Source: Selenomonadaceae bacterium (GTDB lineage Bacteria; Bacillota; Negativicutes; Selenomonadales; Selenomonadaceae). Taken from it: a stretch of 46,050 nt of DNA. The stretch is from assembly GCA_017477125.1 (NCBI GenBank), contig JAFUXN010000102.1, positions 1 to 46,050 of the forward strand. Reading direction: 5' to 3'. Shown one piece after another: positions 37,624 to 46,050 of the stretch. Each line of letters opens with the position of its first letter. The first letter of the stretch is position 1. Under the pieces are notes generated by a model that worked only from the letters and a program-made list of their open reading frames with translations, had not been told where the DNA came from and made no database searches. A program made the position numbers and the translations under genes.

Positions 37624-40600
37624 TCAGGCCTGTCCCTTGTACTCCCAACGCTTCTCGTCTTTCTTGTAGGTCCACTGATAGCCGTCCTTGATCTGGAAGG
37701 TCTTGTCGACGTCGCCGTTGACCTTGACGGAACCGCCGTCCTGCATCTCGATGGTCAGAGCGTTGTCTTCATCAGTGATGTTGGCAATGTCGTCGAGACC
37801 GATGTCGAGCAGGTAGGTGAGGTCGTCATCGTTGTAGGAGTAGATCTCGTCGCTGCCGTTGCCCTTCGCGTAGAAGAAGCCGGTGACGCCGTCCGTGCTG
37901 CCGATAAGAGTATCAGCCTCGTCGAACGCGCCGCCCCACAGGCTGTTGTTGCCTGCCGAGCCGACGATGACGTTCTCCAACTCGTTGCCCGCGACCAGAG
38001 CGCTCGTCGCGCCGCTGACGTTGACGTCTTTGATGCCGGTGTAGGTCTTGCCGTTGTAGCCGATGGCGCTGAGTCCGAGCCACATCTCGACGCTGTCAAC
38101 GCTGTCATTCTCGCCTGCAACGATCGAGCCGGTGCCATCGCCGATGTAGCCGTCAACGTTCTCGCCGTAGACCATCGCCGTGCCTGCCTTGTAGACGCCG
38201 TCGTTGATCTGCAGCTGAGCCTCGCTTGCATCCGAGCTGTAGAGGTTGGCGACAACGAGCGAATCGTTGCGATCGTAGTTGACGGTCAAGCCGGTGGTGT
38301 CGCTGTCGAAGGCGAGCATGCCGCCGACGGTGGTCACGTCTGCATCGCCGTCGAGCACGAGCTTGTCAGCGGTGTCTTCGTTGTCCGCCGTCAGAGCCGT
38401 GAAGCCTGTGATGGTGTCTGCGCCGTAGCCGTCGCCGTACACGAACGTGGTGCTGCCGGTCTTGAGCGAGGACGTTCCGCGACCGAAGAGGTATGCGCCG
38501 CCGCCGGTGTTGGCGTTGATGGTGCTGTCGCCGAGCCCCGCGATGAGGAGCTCGCCGGTCACACCTTCGCCGCCGAGCACGCTGGCATCGCCGTTGGACG
38601 CCTGAACCGCATTGATGTTCTTGAAGGTATCGCTGTTGAGGTCGATAACCACAAGATCATCGCTCTGATAGTTGGTGAAGTTGACTGCCGAGATCGTGCT
38701 GTCGTCGAGTCCGACGAATCTCGAAGTATCGAGGTCTGCATCCGCCGCGACAACCGCCGTCGAATTCTCGATGAGCGAGTAGTCGTAGACGGTTCCGCTC
38801 GAACGATCCTCAACGCGCATCTCTGCAACGCCGTTGACGGTATCGTTGGTTGCGGTGACGCTGACGGTGTCGTCGTCCTCATCCGCAAGAGCCGAGAGGG
38901 AATCGCTGCCGAACGCATTAACGATGGTCGTGCGAACTGCGCCGATAGCCGCGACAATGTTGGCGCCTTCGCGCGTGAAGGTGAGGTCAGTGAGTTCAGG
39001 TACGCTCAGCACGTCGTCGTTCTCATCGAAGCCGCCCTCGAATCCGATAACGGTATCTGCGCCGCCGCCGACGCTCATCTGCACGGTGACGAACTTGCTT
39101 GCATCGCGATCGCTTGCGAGGAGAATCAGATCAGCACCGCCGCCGCCGTTGACGGTGTCGCCGGAGCCTGCGAGGAGCGTGTCGCCGACGCTGCCGCCGA
39201 TCATCTCTGCGCCGAGCTTGTTGGCGAGAGTCGGGTTGCCGTTGCCGACGAGCAACTCACCGCTCGAGGAGCTGCTGCGATCGAGTTTGGTGGAATCCGC
39301 TGCCGTGAAGGCTGCCTTGACCGTCTCATCATCGTCGGCGAGGTTCACGATGAGGTTGCCGTCATCGTCATTGCCGTTGCCGCCGTTGATGCTGAACGCC
39401 ACGCCGTTCGCCTGGAGCATTCCGTTGGCATCGAGATAGACCTGATCGTTGAAGATGCCGGCCGTCGGATCATCGACGCGGAGGACTGCACCTTCATCAG
39501 GATTGTAGTTGATGATGTTGGCGCCGTTCGGTGCGTAGATGACATCTTCGCCGCCGTCCTGCAGGTCGAGAGTCTCGCGATAGCCGCCTGCTGCCAACAT
39601 CGTGTCAGCCGCCGCGCCGCCGCGCATCGAGACGAACGCTGCCGTCGACTCGTTGATGAGCCTGTTGGTAAGGTCGCCGCCCTTGATGTTCTTGCGACCC
39701 GTAGCTTCCGCATCGACCTCTGCCACATTGCCGACGCTGCCGCTGACGGACGAAGGCAGGGTGACGTTCTGATCGTCATCGAGCATCGTGACGTACATGA
39801 CTGCAGGCACGGTGCTGAAGTTGTAATCGGTCGGCTCGAGCGAGCTGTCGAGAGTGATCGCAACGCGACCTCTGAGGTTATCGGTGTTGACCGAACCGTC
39901 AGCATTGACGCTCACATCGGTATCAACGTAATCTGCCGAAGGCTTGAGGCTGTCAGCCATTGCCATCTGCGTGGTGTAGACGCGCGCGCTGTTGGCGGTA
40001 CCCTGAATCGAATCAGTGGAATCGCTGAGGTTGAGGCTTGCGCCGTTGACGTTGAACGCGCCAACCTGCGAAGGCTTCAAGAGCGTGCGGTTGTCGAGAC
40101 CGGTGATGGTGTTGTTGGAGACAACATAGCCGTTGGTGTCGGCAGTCGTGTAAGCTACCTGTCCGATGCCGGTGGTGGCTTCTGCGGTTGCGCCGTCAAC
40201 CGAAACTGCGGTATCAGCCGCGGTGCCGGTGATGCTTGCGCCTGCTGCCAAGCCGCCGATGCCGGTGATCGAGCCGTCGCTGAGTGCAACGCTCACGCCG
40301 TCCGCATCGTTGGTAACGGTGAACTCTCTGCCCTCGATGTTGTGAGTGCCCGCCTCAACGTTGACGTTGGTCACGCCGTCCGCAACATCGATGTAGCTGC
40401 CGGTCGAGATGGTTGCGCCTTCATCGACGCCGCCGACGGTTGCGATATTATTGCCGTCGAGTGCGATCCAAACGAGTCCGTCTGCATCTTCGCCCTCGGT
40501 TACGCCAACAGCCTGTCCGTTGACAGATGCATTGGTCGGAACGCCGTTGATGATGCCGTCCTCGTAAGTGACGCCGTCCGGAGTGCCGTCGTTATCGGCA

Positions 40601-43600
40601 TCAGCCGCGCCGGTCAGAGTGAAGGTGGTGCCGTCGCTGTCATAGACGAAGCCGCCCTCGATGGTCGACCACGGAGTCTCGAGCGGGGTCGCCGAGAGTT
40701 CGAAGCCGTTGACGGTATCGCCGTCGGTATCGCCGAGGTAGAAGGTTGCGCCGTTGACTGCAATCGTGTCGCCCTCTGCAAGGCCGGTGCCTGCGATGTG
40801 GAAGTCAACCGTGTCATAATCGCCGCCGAAGACGAGCTTGCCGTCGACAACGCTCACGCCGTCAGGAACGTTATCCATCGGGCTCTCATCTGCGAATGCA
40901 GCGCCTTGGAGTTTGAAGTTCGTGGTGTCGCTCTCATAGCTGAACACACCGTCCTCGTACGTCCAAGCCGGTTTGGTCGGATCGATGTAGTTGGCAATCT
41001 GCGGATCACCCTCGTCGGTGAAGGTGATGACGATTGCGCCGGTCTGCGATGCCACATTGAGGTTCTGAATGTCATTGCCGTCGTAGGTCGCACCGGAGCC
41101 GAGCGTTACGTTGTCGAGCGTCACGCTGACGATCTCATCCTCGTCATCTCTCTGGATGGTGATCTTGGTGTTGGCGTCGATGGTCGCGTTCTCAATCGCA
41201 ATGCCATCCTCGCCGATGGAGAGGACACCCACGCCTTCATCGTCGTCCGGATCAGCCGCTTCGTAGACCCAAGCGTTGGTCGGGTTCGCGAAGGTGTCGT
41301 CGCCGCTCTCGGTGGGCTCTTCGACGGAGCCATCGTTGAAGATATCGTGCTCGTTGATGCCGCCGATGATCTGACCGTTCTCGTCCTCAATGACGATGCC
41401 GTCCTTGAGCGAGCTGATCTCATAACCGTGATCATCACTCTTGAACTGCACGCCGTTGGCGATCTTCGCTACGATGCTCGAGACAGCGTCTGCCGCCATC
41501 GTTGCATCATTCTGATCGATGAACTGAACGTTACCGATACTATCGAACTCGATGCGCGAGAGCTGTGCATCAGCATCGCTGTCGCTGTCAGCATCTGCAT
41601 CAGCGTCGGCATCTGCATCTGCGTCTGCGTCTGCGTCTGCGTCGGAATCCGCATCACTATCAGCATCAGCATCGCTGTCTGCGTCTGCATCGCTGTCTGC
41701 ATCGGAATCAGCATCGCTGTCGGCGTCGGAATCAGCATCGCTGTCGGCGTCGGAATCAGCATCGCTGTCGGCGTCGGAATCAGCATCGCTATCAGCATCG
41801 CTGTCTGCATCGGAATCGGCATCGCTGTCGGCATCGCTGTCGCCTTCGACAAACTCATAGCCGTTATCCGGATTGCCGTCTGCATCGGTGAGAGTGAAGG
41901 CTTCGCCTGCCACGCTGACCGCGTTCGTGCCAATGATGTGGAGAGCCGCATTCTTGGTAACGTCGCTGTCGGTGAAGTTGAGCACGCCATCAATGACCTG
42001 GATCGTGTCATAGGACTCTGCACCGATAACGGTGACCGCATCGTTGTAAGCGAAGCCGCCTTCGACGCTCTCCCACAGATTGACCTCAACGCCGTTCGCC
42101 GCATTGCCATCGATGTCGATGAGTGCTTTCTCATTGACGGTGGTGGTGGTATCTGCGCTGTCGGAGAAGAGGAAGTGAGCCTTGCTCAGATCGTAGTCAT
42201 CGGAGAATGCGAACGCGCCTGCCTCGATGGTCGAGCCGGTGCCGTCCGCTGCAGGATCGATACCGCTGACGGTGAACGGATTGACGCCGTCGGCATAGAT
42301 CGTATCGAACACGCCGCTGCTCCAGACAGGAACCGAATCGAATCCGCCGTTCGCGTTGATCTCTTGATAGAGCGAGTTGCCTTCGATCGAGACGCGAGTA
42401 CCTGCGTCGATGCCGTTGACGGTGACGCCGTTGGTGTCGAAGCCTGCGGTGAAGACATTGTTATCGTTATCGAAGATGTCTGCACGGACGCTTGCGATGT
42501 TGGCATCGAGACCGCTGACGGTGATGCCGTTCTCGAAGTAGTTGCCGTCTTCGAATGCGAAGTCGCCCGCGTTGAGGGTCGCCGCATCGTTGGCAACGTC
42601 GAGGACTGCGCCTGCGCTGATCGATGCATAGAACGTTGCGTCGTCGCCGGTGCTGTCTTGGAAGACTGCCGTGCCGCTTGCCATCGAGAAGCTGCTTGCC
42701 GCCGCAAACTTGTCATAGGTGAACTCGTTTTCGTCCTGAGCAATCTTCTGATCGATGTTGATTGCCTTGAGCTCGCTGTCGAGACCAACGATGCCGAAGC
42801 CGAGCGACGCGTCTGCATCTGCATAGTTCCAAGTATGGGTGTCGCTGTCAGTCAGCGTCCAGTTGTTTTCAACTTCGCCGAGGACGAAGAATCCGGTGCC
42901 TTGCTCTGCGGTGATCTTCCAGACGGTTCCCGCTGCTGCTTTGCCGGTTGCGCCGTCTGCAGTATCGAACAAGCGGATCGAATCGATATCGTCAGTGATG
43001 CTGCTGAGATCGAAGTAATCTGCACTGATGCTCACATAGTTGGAGGAAGCATTGTCAGCATAGGTGAACAGTTTGGTGCCGTCCTCAGCTATCGAGGTGA
43101 TCTTCGCAATGTACGGAGTCAAGCCGGTGATGTAGAAGCCGTTTGCATAGAAGATCGTCTCGGAAGTGTCGCGACCGTCATAGACGAACGAAGTTGCCGC
43201 ACTCGACGACGTATCAGCCTGCGTGACTGCGAACTGACCGTTGGTCGCATCAACCGTATCGCCGCTGTGGAGGTTTGCGTAGAACGCATTGCCTGCGGTG
43301 TGGAACGTGGTCGCGATGCTGGTAGCGCTGACCGTGATGCCTGCCAAGCCGAGATCGAAGAAGGCGTCGCTAAGAACTACGTCGCTGATGGCTGCCGTTA
43401 CCGTAAGGGTATCGGAGAAGTCCGCATACTGTTTCGCTTCGCTGAACGTAAGCGAGAACTTCATGGTATTGCCGGCGTCATCGACCAAGCCGGTGTACGT
43501 CCAGACTTTGCGTCCATCGGTGGGCTCCCAAGCTGCCGTCAAGTTACCCTTGGTGGTAGCGTCGGTGTCATAGGTGTAAACCATGTTGCCGTAATCGACG

Positions 43601-46050
43601 AACTGCACGGTCTTGATGATGCTGTTGCTCGGCGCAAAGAAGCTGACCGAATCGCCCTTGGTGCTGACGTCATCATCGAGATCAACGCCGCCGGTCGCAG
43701 TATCGGACATGATGGTTGCGCCGCTGACGAGCAGGTTGCCGGTCGAGGAATCGATCTCGATCGTGGTATCGGTCGTGACAGCCGTTACACCGTAGAGGAT
43801 ACCGCCGTTGAAGATCAACGTGTTGCTGTCCTTAATCCACATGTAGGACTTGCGATCGTTACCGACTGCTTCACTGTCAGAGAACAACGTATTCGTTGCG
43901 TTGTACTCGGTGCCGCTCCAAATGTCCGCAAGATTGATCTCGCACTTGGTAGCAAGGCTGATCACGGACGTCGAGGTGCTTCCGTTGTAAGACTCGAATC
44001 TGAAGGTCTCGGTGCCGTTGTTGCGGAGGTAGCTGAGAGCCGTATCTGCTGCGTAATAGTTATCGGCAAGTTTAACGGTATTGGTCTCGGTATCGACAGC
44101 GATGAAGTTGTCTTCAACGTCCGCAATATCGCCGCCGGTGACCATAACGTCGAAGAGCGCCGTGGTATCTGTGCCTGCGGAATGACCGAGGAAGCCCTCA
44201 TAGTAACCGATGCGGTTGCTCGAGCTGACAGCGCCGGTCTCGGACTGTTTTGCAAGGGTCGCAACGATCGCGCCGTCATTGAGGAAGTACTTCGCGCCGC
44301 CCACGAATCCAGTATCACTGTAGAAGTTCTGGTTGAAGATCGCATCGACATCGACGGAACCGGTCGCAACCGCGGTCGTGTCGGTAACGGTTGCACCTTC
44401 GATAACCATCTTGCCATCAACAATGTAGTAGTTGGCATGGTTGTTATCGGTCGGGACGAGCGTATTGTCGGACGAGAGCAGACCCGTGACAACAGCGGTA
44501 TCGGTCGTCAGGCTCGTGACCACTCCGGTGCTGCTGAGAGTGTACTCGTTGTTCGCCAAGTACAGAATCTGACCCGAAGCGCCCTCAGGTCCGGTGACGA
44601 CGAGACTTGTGAACGAATCGGGATCTTCGCCGGAAGCCACGGTCGTCGTGTCGGAGATCGCCCATACATTGGAGCTCGTCTGGCTTGCAGTGACGCCTGC
44701 CTCGAGGCTGATGTAAACGTATTTTGCGCTGGTCGTCGGGCTGCTGCCGCCGGTAAACGCACCGGTGAGACCGTCAGTGCCGTTATTTGTAATCGACTTG
44801 ATTTCGGTACCGAACGTTGCAATGTCGCTGATACTGAATTCGTTTGAGGTCGATGTTGTCGTGATGTAAGAACCGGGGTTGGTGTTATTTGTGGTCTTGA
44901 CGACCTTATCGCCGTTAGCCCACTTATACAGCCCATCGGAATCTGCCGTCAACGAGGTCCAATCGGAAGTCGCGATCAGATCTTCCCACGTGCTATCGGA
45001 GTCTACCGTGCTTGTTGTAGCATTCGTCTTGTCGACAGTGCCGTCGCTGCTGACCGAGTAAGTGGAGATGGTAGCTGTGCCAGCGGTTTCATCTACAGCG
45101 GTAACCTCATCTATCGATGTTACTGTTCCGTTGCTGACGGTGAGAATGAGATCGCCCGTAGCAAGAGTATCGCCGTCAGTGTAGGAGACGACAACCTTGG
45201 TAACGGTACCGTCCTCGGAGGAGTAAGCAAGGTCGCTTACCAACTCGGTCAGGTCGGTGGCAGTATCCGCGGCGAGGTCGATAGCAACTGCGATGCCGTC
45301 GGATTTTGAGTTGACATTGACGGTTGTGATTGCGTCAACGAGTTCCTCAGGTGCACCGGTGATGGTTACGCCGTTTGCCGCGTAGAGGTTATACTGATCG
45401 CCTTCTGCGCCGTTGGACTGCTCTGCTTCGCCGTCGGACACGTTTGCGCTCTGGGACGAAGTATTGAGGATCGCGATGAAGTCACCGTTCTTGAGCTCAA
45501 CGTTCTGGAGCACGAGGCTTGCGATGGAGATGGAGTCGCCTGCTTTGAGAGAAGCATTTCCAACGTCAATGGTAAGGGTGAGTTCGACGGTGCCATCGGT
45601 ATCAGTCGAGGACTCTACCGCACTGACTTTTGCGCTGTTGATAGTAGCATCATTATTTTGATCGCTCTCGTCGCCATTGAAGTCGTTCTCGCTCTTCTCC
45701 TGCGGATCGTCGTTGTTGCTGCCTTCGCCATTACCGCCGTCGCCGTCGCCGGTCTCTTCGTCAGCAACGTCTTCGGCTGCTCCGGTATTGGAGCCCGCGC
45801 CAGTATTGGAGCCCGCGCCGGTGCTGGAGTCTTCACCCGTGTTGGAGCTTGCGCTCGCGCCGGAGCCTTCGCCCGTAGAGGAGCTTGCGCCCGTGCTGGA
45901 GCCTTCGCCGGTAGCGGTAGCCTCACCCGTAGCAGTGGCTTCGCCGGTAGCAGTGGCTTCACCCGTAGCGGTAGCCTCGCCCGTAGCAGTGGCTTCACCC
46001 GTAGCGGTAGCCTCGCCCGTAGCAGTGGCTTCACCCGTAGCGGTAGCCTC
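37624..46050 (-). CDS. Giant acidic repeat surface protein, 5' end beyond the window
   Basis: 2,808 codons are visible and the frame remains open to the right edge, so the N-terminus is missing; a GTG at 45513 is internal. From its N-terminal side the protein shows a GEATAT-type hexapeptide repeat (45911-46050) and a Gly/Ser/Asn-rich acidic linker. About 1,250 residues of Thr/Asp/Ser-rich beta-type sequence follow, then an Asp-Ser-Asp-Ala tract (41569-41841), and more beta-rich sequence. The C-terminal part has degenerate RTX-like turns ([32 protein letters not shown]). The end is [19 protein letters not shown]. Cys is nearly absent. This suggests an exported adhesin or surface-layer protein, but no known domain is recognised. 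Unlike its neighbours it carries no copy of TCCGCGCGGA. Confidence 0.85.
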   Translation of the reverse strand, partial: EATATGEATATGEATATGEATATGEATATGEATATGEATATGEATATGEGSSTGASSSTGEGSGASASSNTGEDSSTGAGSNTGAGSNTGAAEDVADEETGDGDGGNGEGSNNDDPQEKSENDFNGDESDQNNDATINSAKVSAVESSTDTDGTVELTLTIDVGNASLKAGDSISIASLVLQNVELKNGDFIAILNTSSQSANVSDGEAEQSNGAEGDQYNLYAANGVTITGAPEELVDAITTVNVNSKSDGIAVAIDLAADTATDLTELVSDLAYSSEDGTVTKVVVSYTDGDTLATGDLILTVSNGTVTSIDEVTAVDETAGTATISTYSVSSDGTVDKTNATTSTVDSDSTWEDLIATSDWTSLTADSDGLYKWANGDKVVKTTNNTNPGSYITTTSTSNEFSISDIATFGTEIKSITNNGTDGLTGAFTGGSSPTTSAKYVYISLEAGVTASQTSSNVWAISDTTTVASGEDPDSFTSLVVTGPEGASGQILYLANNEYTLSSTGVVTSLTTDTAVVTGLLSSDNTLVPTDNNHANYYIVDGKMVIEGATVTDTTAVATGSVDVDAIFNQNFYSDTGFVGGAKYFLNDGAIVATLAKQSETGAVSSSNRIGYYEGFLGHSAGTDTTALFDVMVTGGDIADVEDNFIAVDTETNTVKLADNYYAADTALSYLRNNGTETFRFESYNGSTSTSVISLATKCEINLADIWSGTEYNATNTLFSDSEAVGNDRKSYMWIKDSNTLIFNGGILYGVTAVTTDTTIEIDSSTGNLLVSGATIMSDTATGGVDLDDDVSTKGDSVSFFAPSNSIIKTVQFVDYGNMVYTYDTDATTKGNLTAAWEPTDGRKVWTYTGLVDDAGNTMKFSLTFSEAKQYADFSDTLTVTAAISDVVLSDAFFDLGLAGITVSATSIATTFHTAGNAFYANLHSGDTVDATNGQFAVTQADTSSSAATSFVYDGRDTSETIFYANGFYITGLTPYIAKITSIAEDGTKLFTYADNASSNYVSISADYFDLSSITDDIDSIRLFDTADGATGKAAAGTVWKITAEQGTGFFVLGEVENNWTLTDSDTHTWNYADADASLGFGIVGLDSELKAINIDQKIAQDENEFTYDKFAAASSFSMASGTAVFQDSTGDDATFYASISAGAVLDVANDAATLNAGDFAFEDGNYFENGITVSGLDANIASVRADIFDNDNNVFTAGFDTNGVTVNGIDAGTRVSIEGNSLYQEINANGGFDSVPVWSSGVFDTIYADGVNPFTVSGIDPAADGTGSTIEAGAFAFSDDYDLSKAHFLFSDSADTTTTVNEKALIDIDGNAANGVEVNLWESVEGGFAYNDAVTVIGAESYDTIQVIDGVLNFTDSDVTKNAALHIIGTNAVSVAGEAFTLTDADGNPDNGYEFVEGDSDADSDADSDADSDADSDADSDADSDADSDADSDADSDADSDADSDADSDADADSDADADSDADSDADADADADADADADADADSDSDADAQLSRIEFDSIGNVQFIDQNDATMAADAVSSIVAKIANGVQFKSDDHGYEISSLKDGIVIEDENGQIIGGINEHDIFNDGSVEEPTESGDDTFANPTNAWVYEAADPDDDEGVGVLSIGEDGIAIENATIDANTKITIQRDDEDEIVSVTLDNVTLGSGATYDGNDIQNLNVASQTGAIVITFTDEGDPQIANYIDPTKPAWTYEDGVFSYESDTTNFKLQGAAFADESPMDNVPDGVSVVDGKLVFGGDYDTVDFHIAGTGLAEGDTIAVNGATFYLGDTDGDTVNGFELSATPLETPWSTIEGGFVYDSDGTTFTLTGAADADNDGTPDGVTYEDGIINGVPTNASVNGQAVGVTEGEDADGLVWIALDGNNIATVGGVDEGATISTGSYIDVADGVTNVNVEAGTHNIEGREFTVTNDADGVSVALSDGSITGIGGLAAGASITGTAADTAVSVDGATAEATTGIGQVAYTTADTNGYVVSNNTITGLDNRTLLKPSQVGAFNVNGASLNLSDSTDSIQGTANSARVYTTQMAMADSLKPSADYVDTDVSVNADGSVNTDNLRGRVAITLDSSLEPTDYNFSTVPAVMYVTMLDDDQNVTLPSSVSGSVGNVAEVDAEATGRKNIKGGDLTNRLINESTAAFVSMRGGAAADTMLAAGGYRETLDLQDGGEDVIYAPNGANIINYNPDEGAVLRVDDPTAGIFNDQVYLDANGMLQANGVAFSINGGNGNDDDGNLIVNLADDDETVKAAFTAADSTKLDRSSSSSGELLVGNGNPTLANKLGAEMIGGSVGDTLLAGSGDTVNGGGGADLILLASDRDASKFVTVQMSVGGGADTVIGFEGGFDENDDVLSVPELTDLTFTREGANIVAAIGAVRTTIVNAFGSDSLSALADEDDDTVSVTATNDTVNGVAEMRVEDRSSGTVYDYSLIENSTAVVAADADLDTSRFVGLDDSTISAVNFTNYQSDDLVVIDLNSDTFKNINAVQASNGDASVLGGEGVTGELLIAGLGDSTINANTGGGAYLFGRGTSSLKTGSTTFVYGDGYGADTITGFTALTADNEDTADKLVLDGDADVTTVGGMLAFDSDTTGLTVNYDRNDSLVVANLYSSDASEAQLQINDGVYKAGTAMVYGENVDGYIGDGTGSIVAGENDSVDSVEMWLGLSAIGYNGKTYTGIKDVNVSGATSALVAGNELENVIVGSAGNNSLWGGAFDEADTLIGSTDGVTGFFYAKGNGSDEIYSYNDDDLTYLLDIGLDDIANITDEDNALTIEMQDGGSVKVNGDVDKTFQIKDGYQWTYKKDEKRWEYKGQA
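41569..41841 (-). repeat. Asp-Ser-Asp-Ala tract coding repeat
   Basis: About 91 residues made almost only of Asp, Ser and Ala (DSDADSDAD...), from 12-base-type units with mixed TCC/AGC and GAT/GAC codons. It stays in frame and lies roughly in the middle of the visible protein. It resembles Ser-Asp stalks of surface proteins and probably forms an extended, highly acidic, cation-binding linker. Confidence 0.9.
45911..46050 (-). repeat. 18-bp tandem repeat coding EATATG
   Basis: Nearly eight copies of an 18-base unit (seven full plus 14 bases, continuing past the window edge). On the plus strand the unit is GTAGCGGTAGCCTCGCCC alternating with GTAGCAGTGGCTTCACCC, giving a 36-base higher order. 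It encodes Glu-Ala-Thr-Ala-Thr-Gly in the giant gene and is a likely site of copy-number change. Confidence 0.92.

Noticed and set aside
41569-41841. CRISPR-like array
   Set aside because: The units are short and contiguous, without spacers, and encode an in-frame Asp/Ser/Ala tract.
37531-44847. A 2,438-codon open frame on the plus strand, opposite the third giant gene
   Set aside because: It is in exact codon register with the minus-strand gene, so each antisense stop would need a TTA, CTA or TCA codon in the sense gene. The gene simply avoids these Leu and Ser codons. The antisense product has no sensible composition, and no ribosome site or terminator is placed for it.
45615-46034. A 139-codon minus-strand frame rich in Arg and Leu
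   Set aside because: It is an out-of-frame reading of the 18-bp repeat and acidic linker, and the overlapping giant-gene frame continues to the edge.
45911-46050. CRISPR or satellite repeat at the window edge
   Set aside because: The 18-base units abut with no spacers and continue the reading frame of the giant gene.

Overview
The window looks like chromosomal DNA of a diderm Firmicute of the class Negativicutes (Selenomonas relatives). The main evidence is an OmpM-type outer-membrane porin with an N-terminal S-layer-homology domain ending in Phe, next to Firmicute-style GGAGG ribosome sites and a BglG/LicT-type antiterminator. A heptose-bisphosphate phosphatase (LPS precursor synthesis) and very large RTX-like repeat proteins fit the same picture. 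The base composition is fairly GC-rich. I saw no tRNA, rRNA, CRISPR array or insertion sequence.

Left third (1-12.8 kb). After the terminator of an upstream gene come sucCD, a solitary ftsZ, corA with a small membrane protein, and a short acidic repeat protein. The overlapping tsaE-tsaB-rimI set follows. On the minus strand lie a hybrid histidine kinase, convergent with rimI, and a tightly packed five-gene operon read from 12.74 down to 9.33 kb. That operon encodes a Tat-signal amidohydrolase, a DJ-1/Hsp31-like protein, a HAD phosphatase, a 4-OT-like tautomerase and a Tat/lipobox flavoprotein, and looks like a carbonyl or aromatic-compound handling unit.

Middle (12.8-19.4 kb). A complete beta-glucoside utilisation operon: sigma70 promoter, RAT antiterminator site 1 overlapping a terminator, licT-like gene, RAT site 2, SLH porin, PTS EIIBCA, nitroreductase and GH1 6-phospho-beta-glucosidase. 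The plan matches the E. coli bgl operon, but an SLH/OmpM porin takes the place of an outer-membrane sugar porin.

Right part (19.4-46 kb). Three giant repeat proteins. The first (19460-29782, plus) is one continuous frame broken by two in-frame TAA codons. A Fur-like site and promoter then lead into feoA-feoB-Cys-rich protein. A second RTX-like gene (32480-36874, minus) faces the feo operon and shares N- and C-terminal signatures with the first. A GmhB gene follows, and then a third giant gene (37624 to beyond 46050, minus), an acidic protein with an Asp/Ser/Ala repeat and a Glu-Ala-Thr-Ala-Thr-Gly repeat, whose N-terminus lies outside the window.

The observations most worth following are: a dispersed palindrome TCCGCGCGGA present eight times exactly, in different reading frames and in an intergenic region; the two nonsense codons in the first RTX gene; the RAT-controlled SLH porin in a bgl operon; and the C-terminal tail shared by the RTX proteins, which may be a secretion signal.
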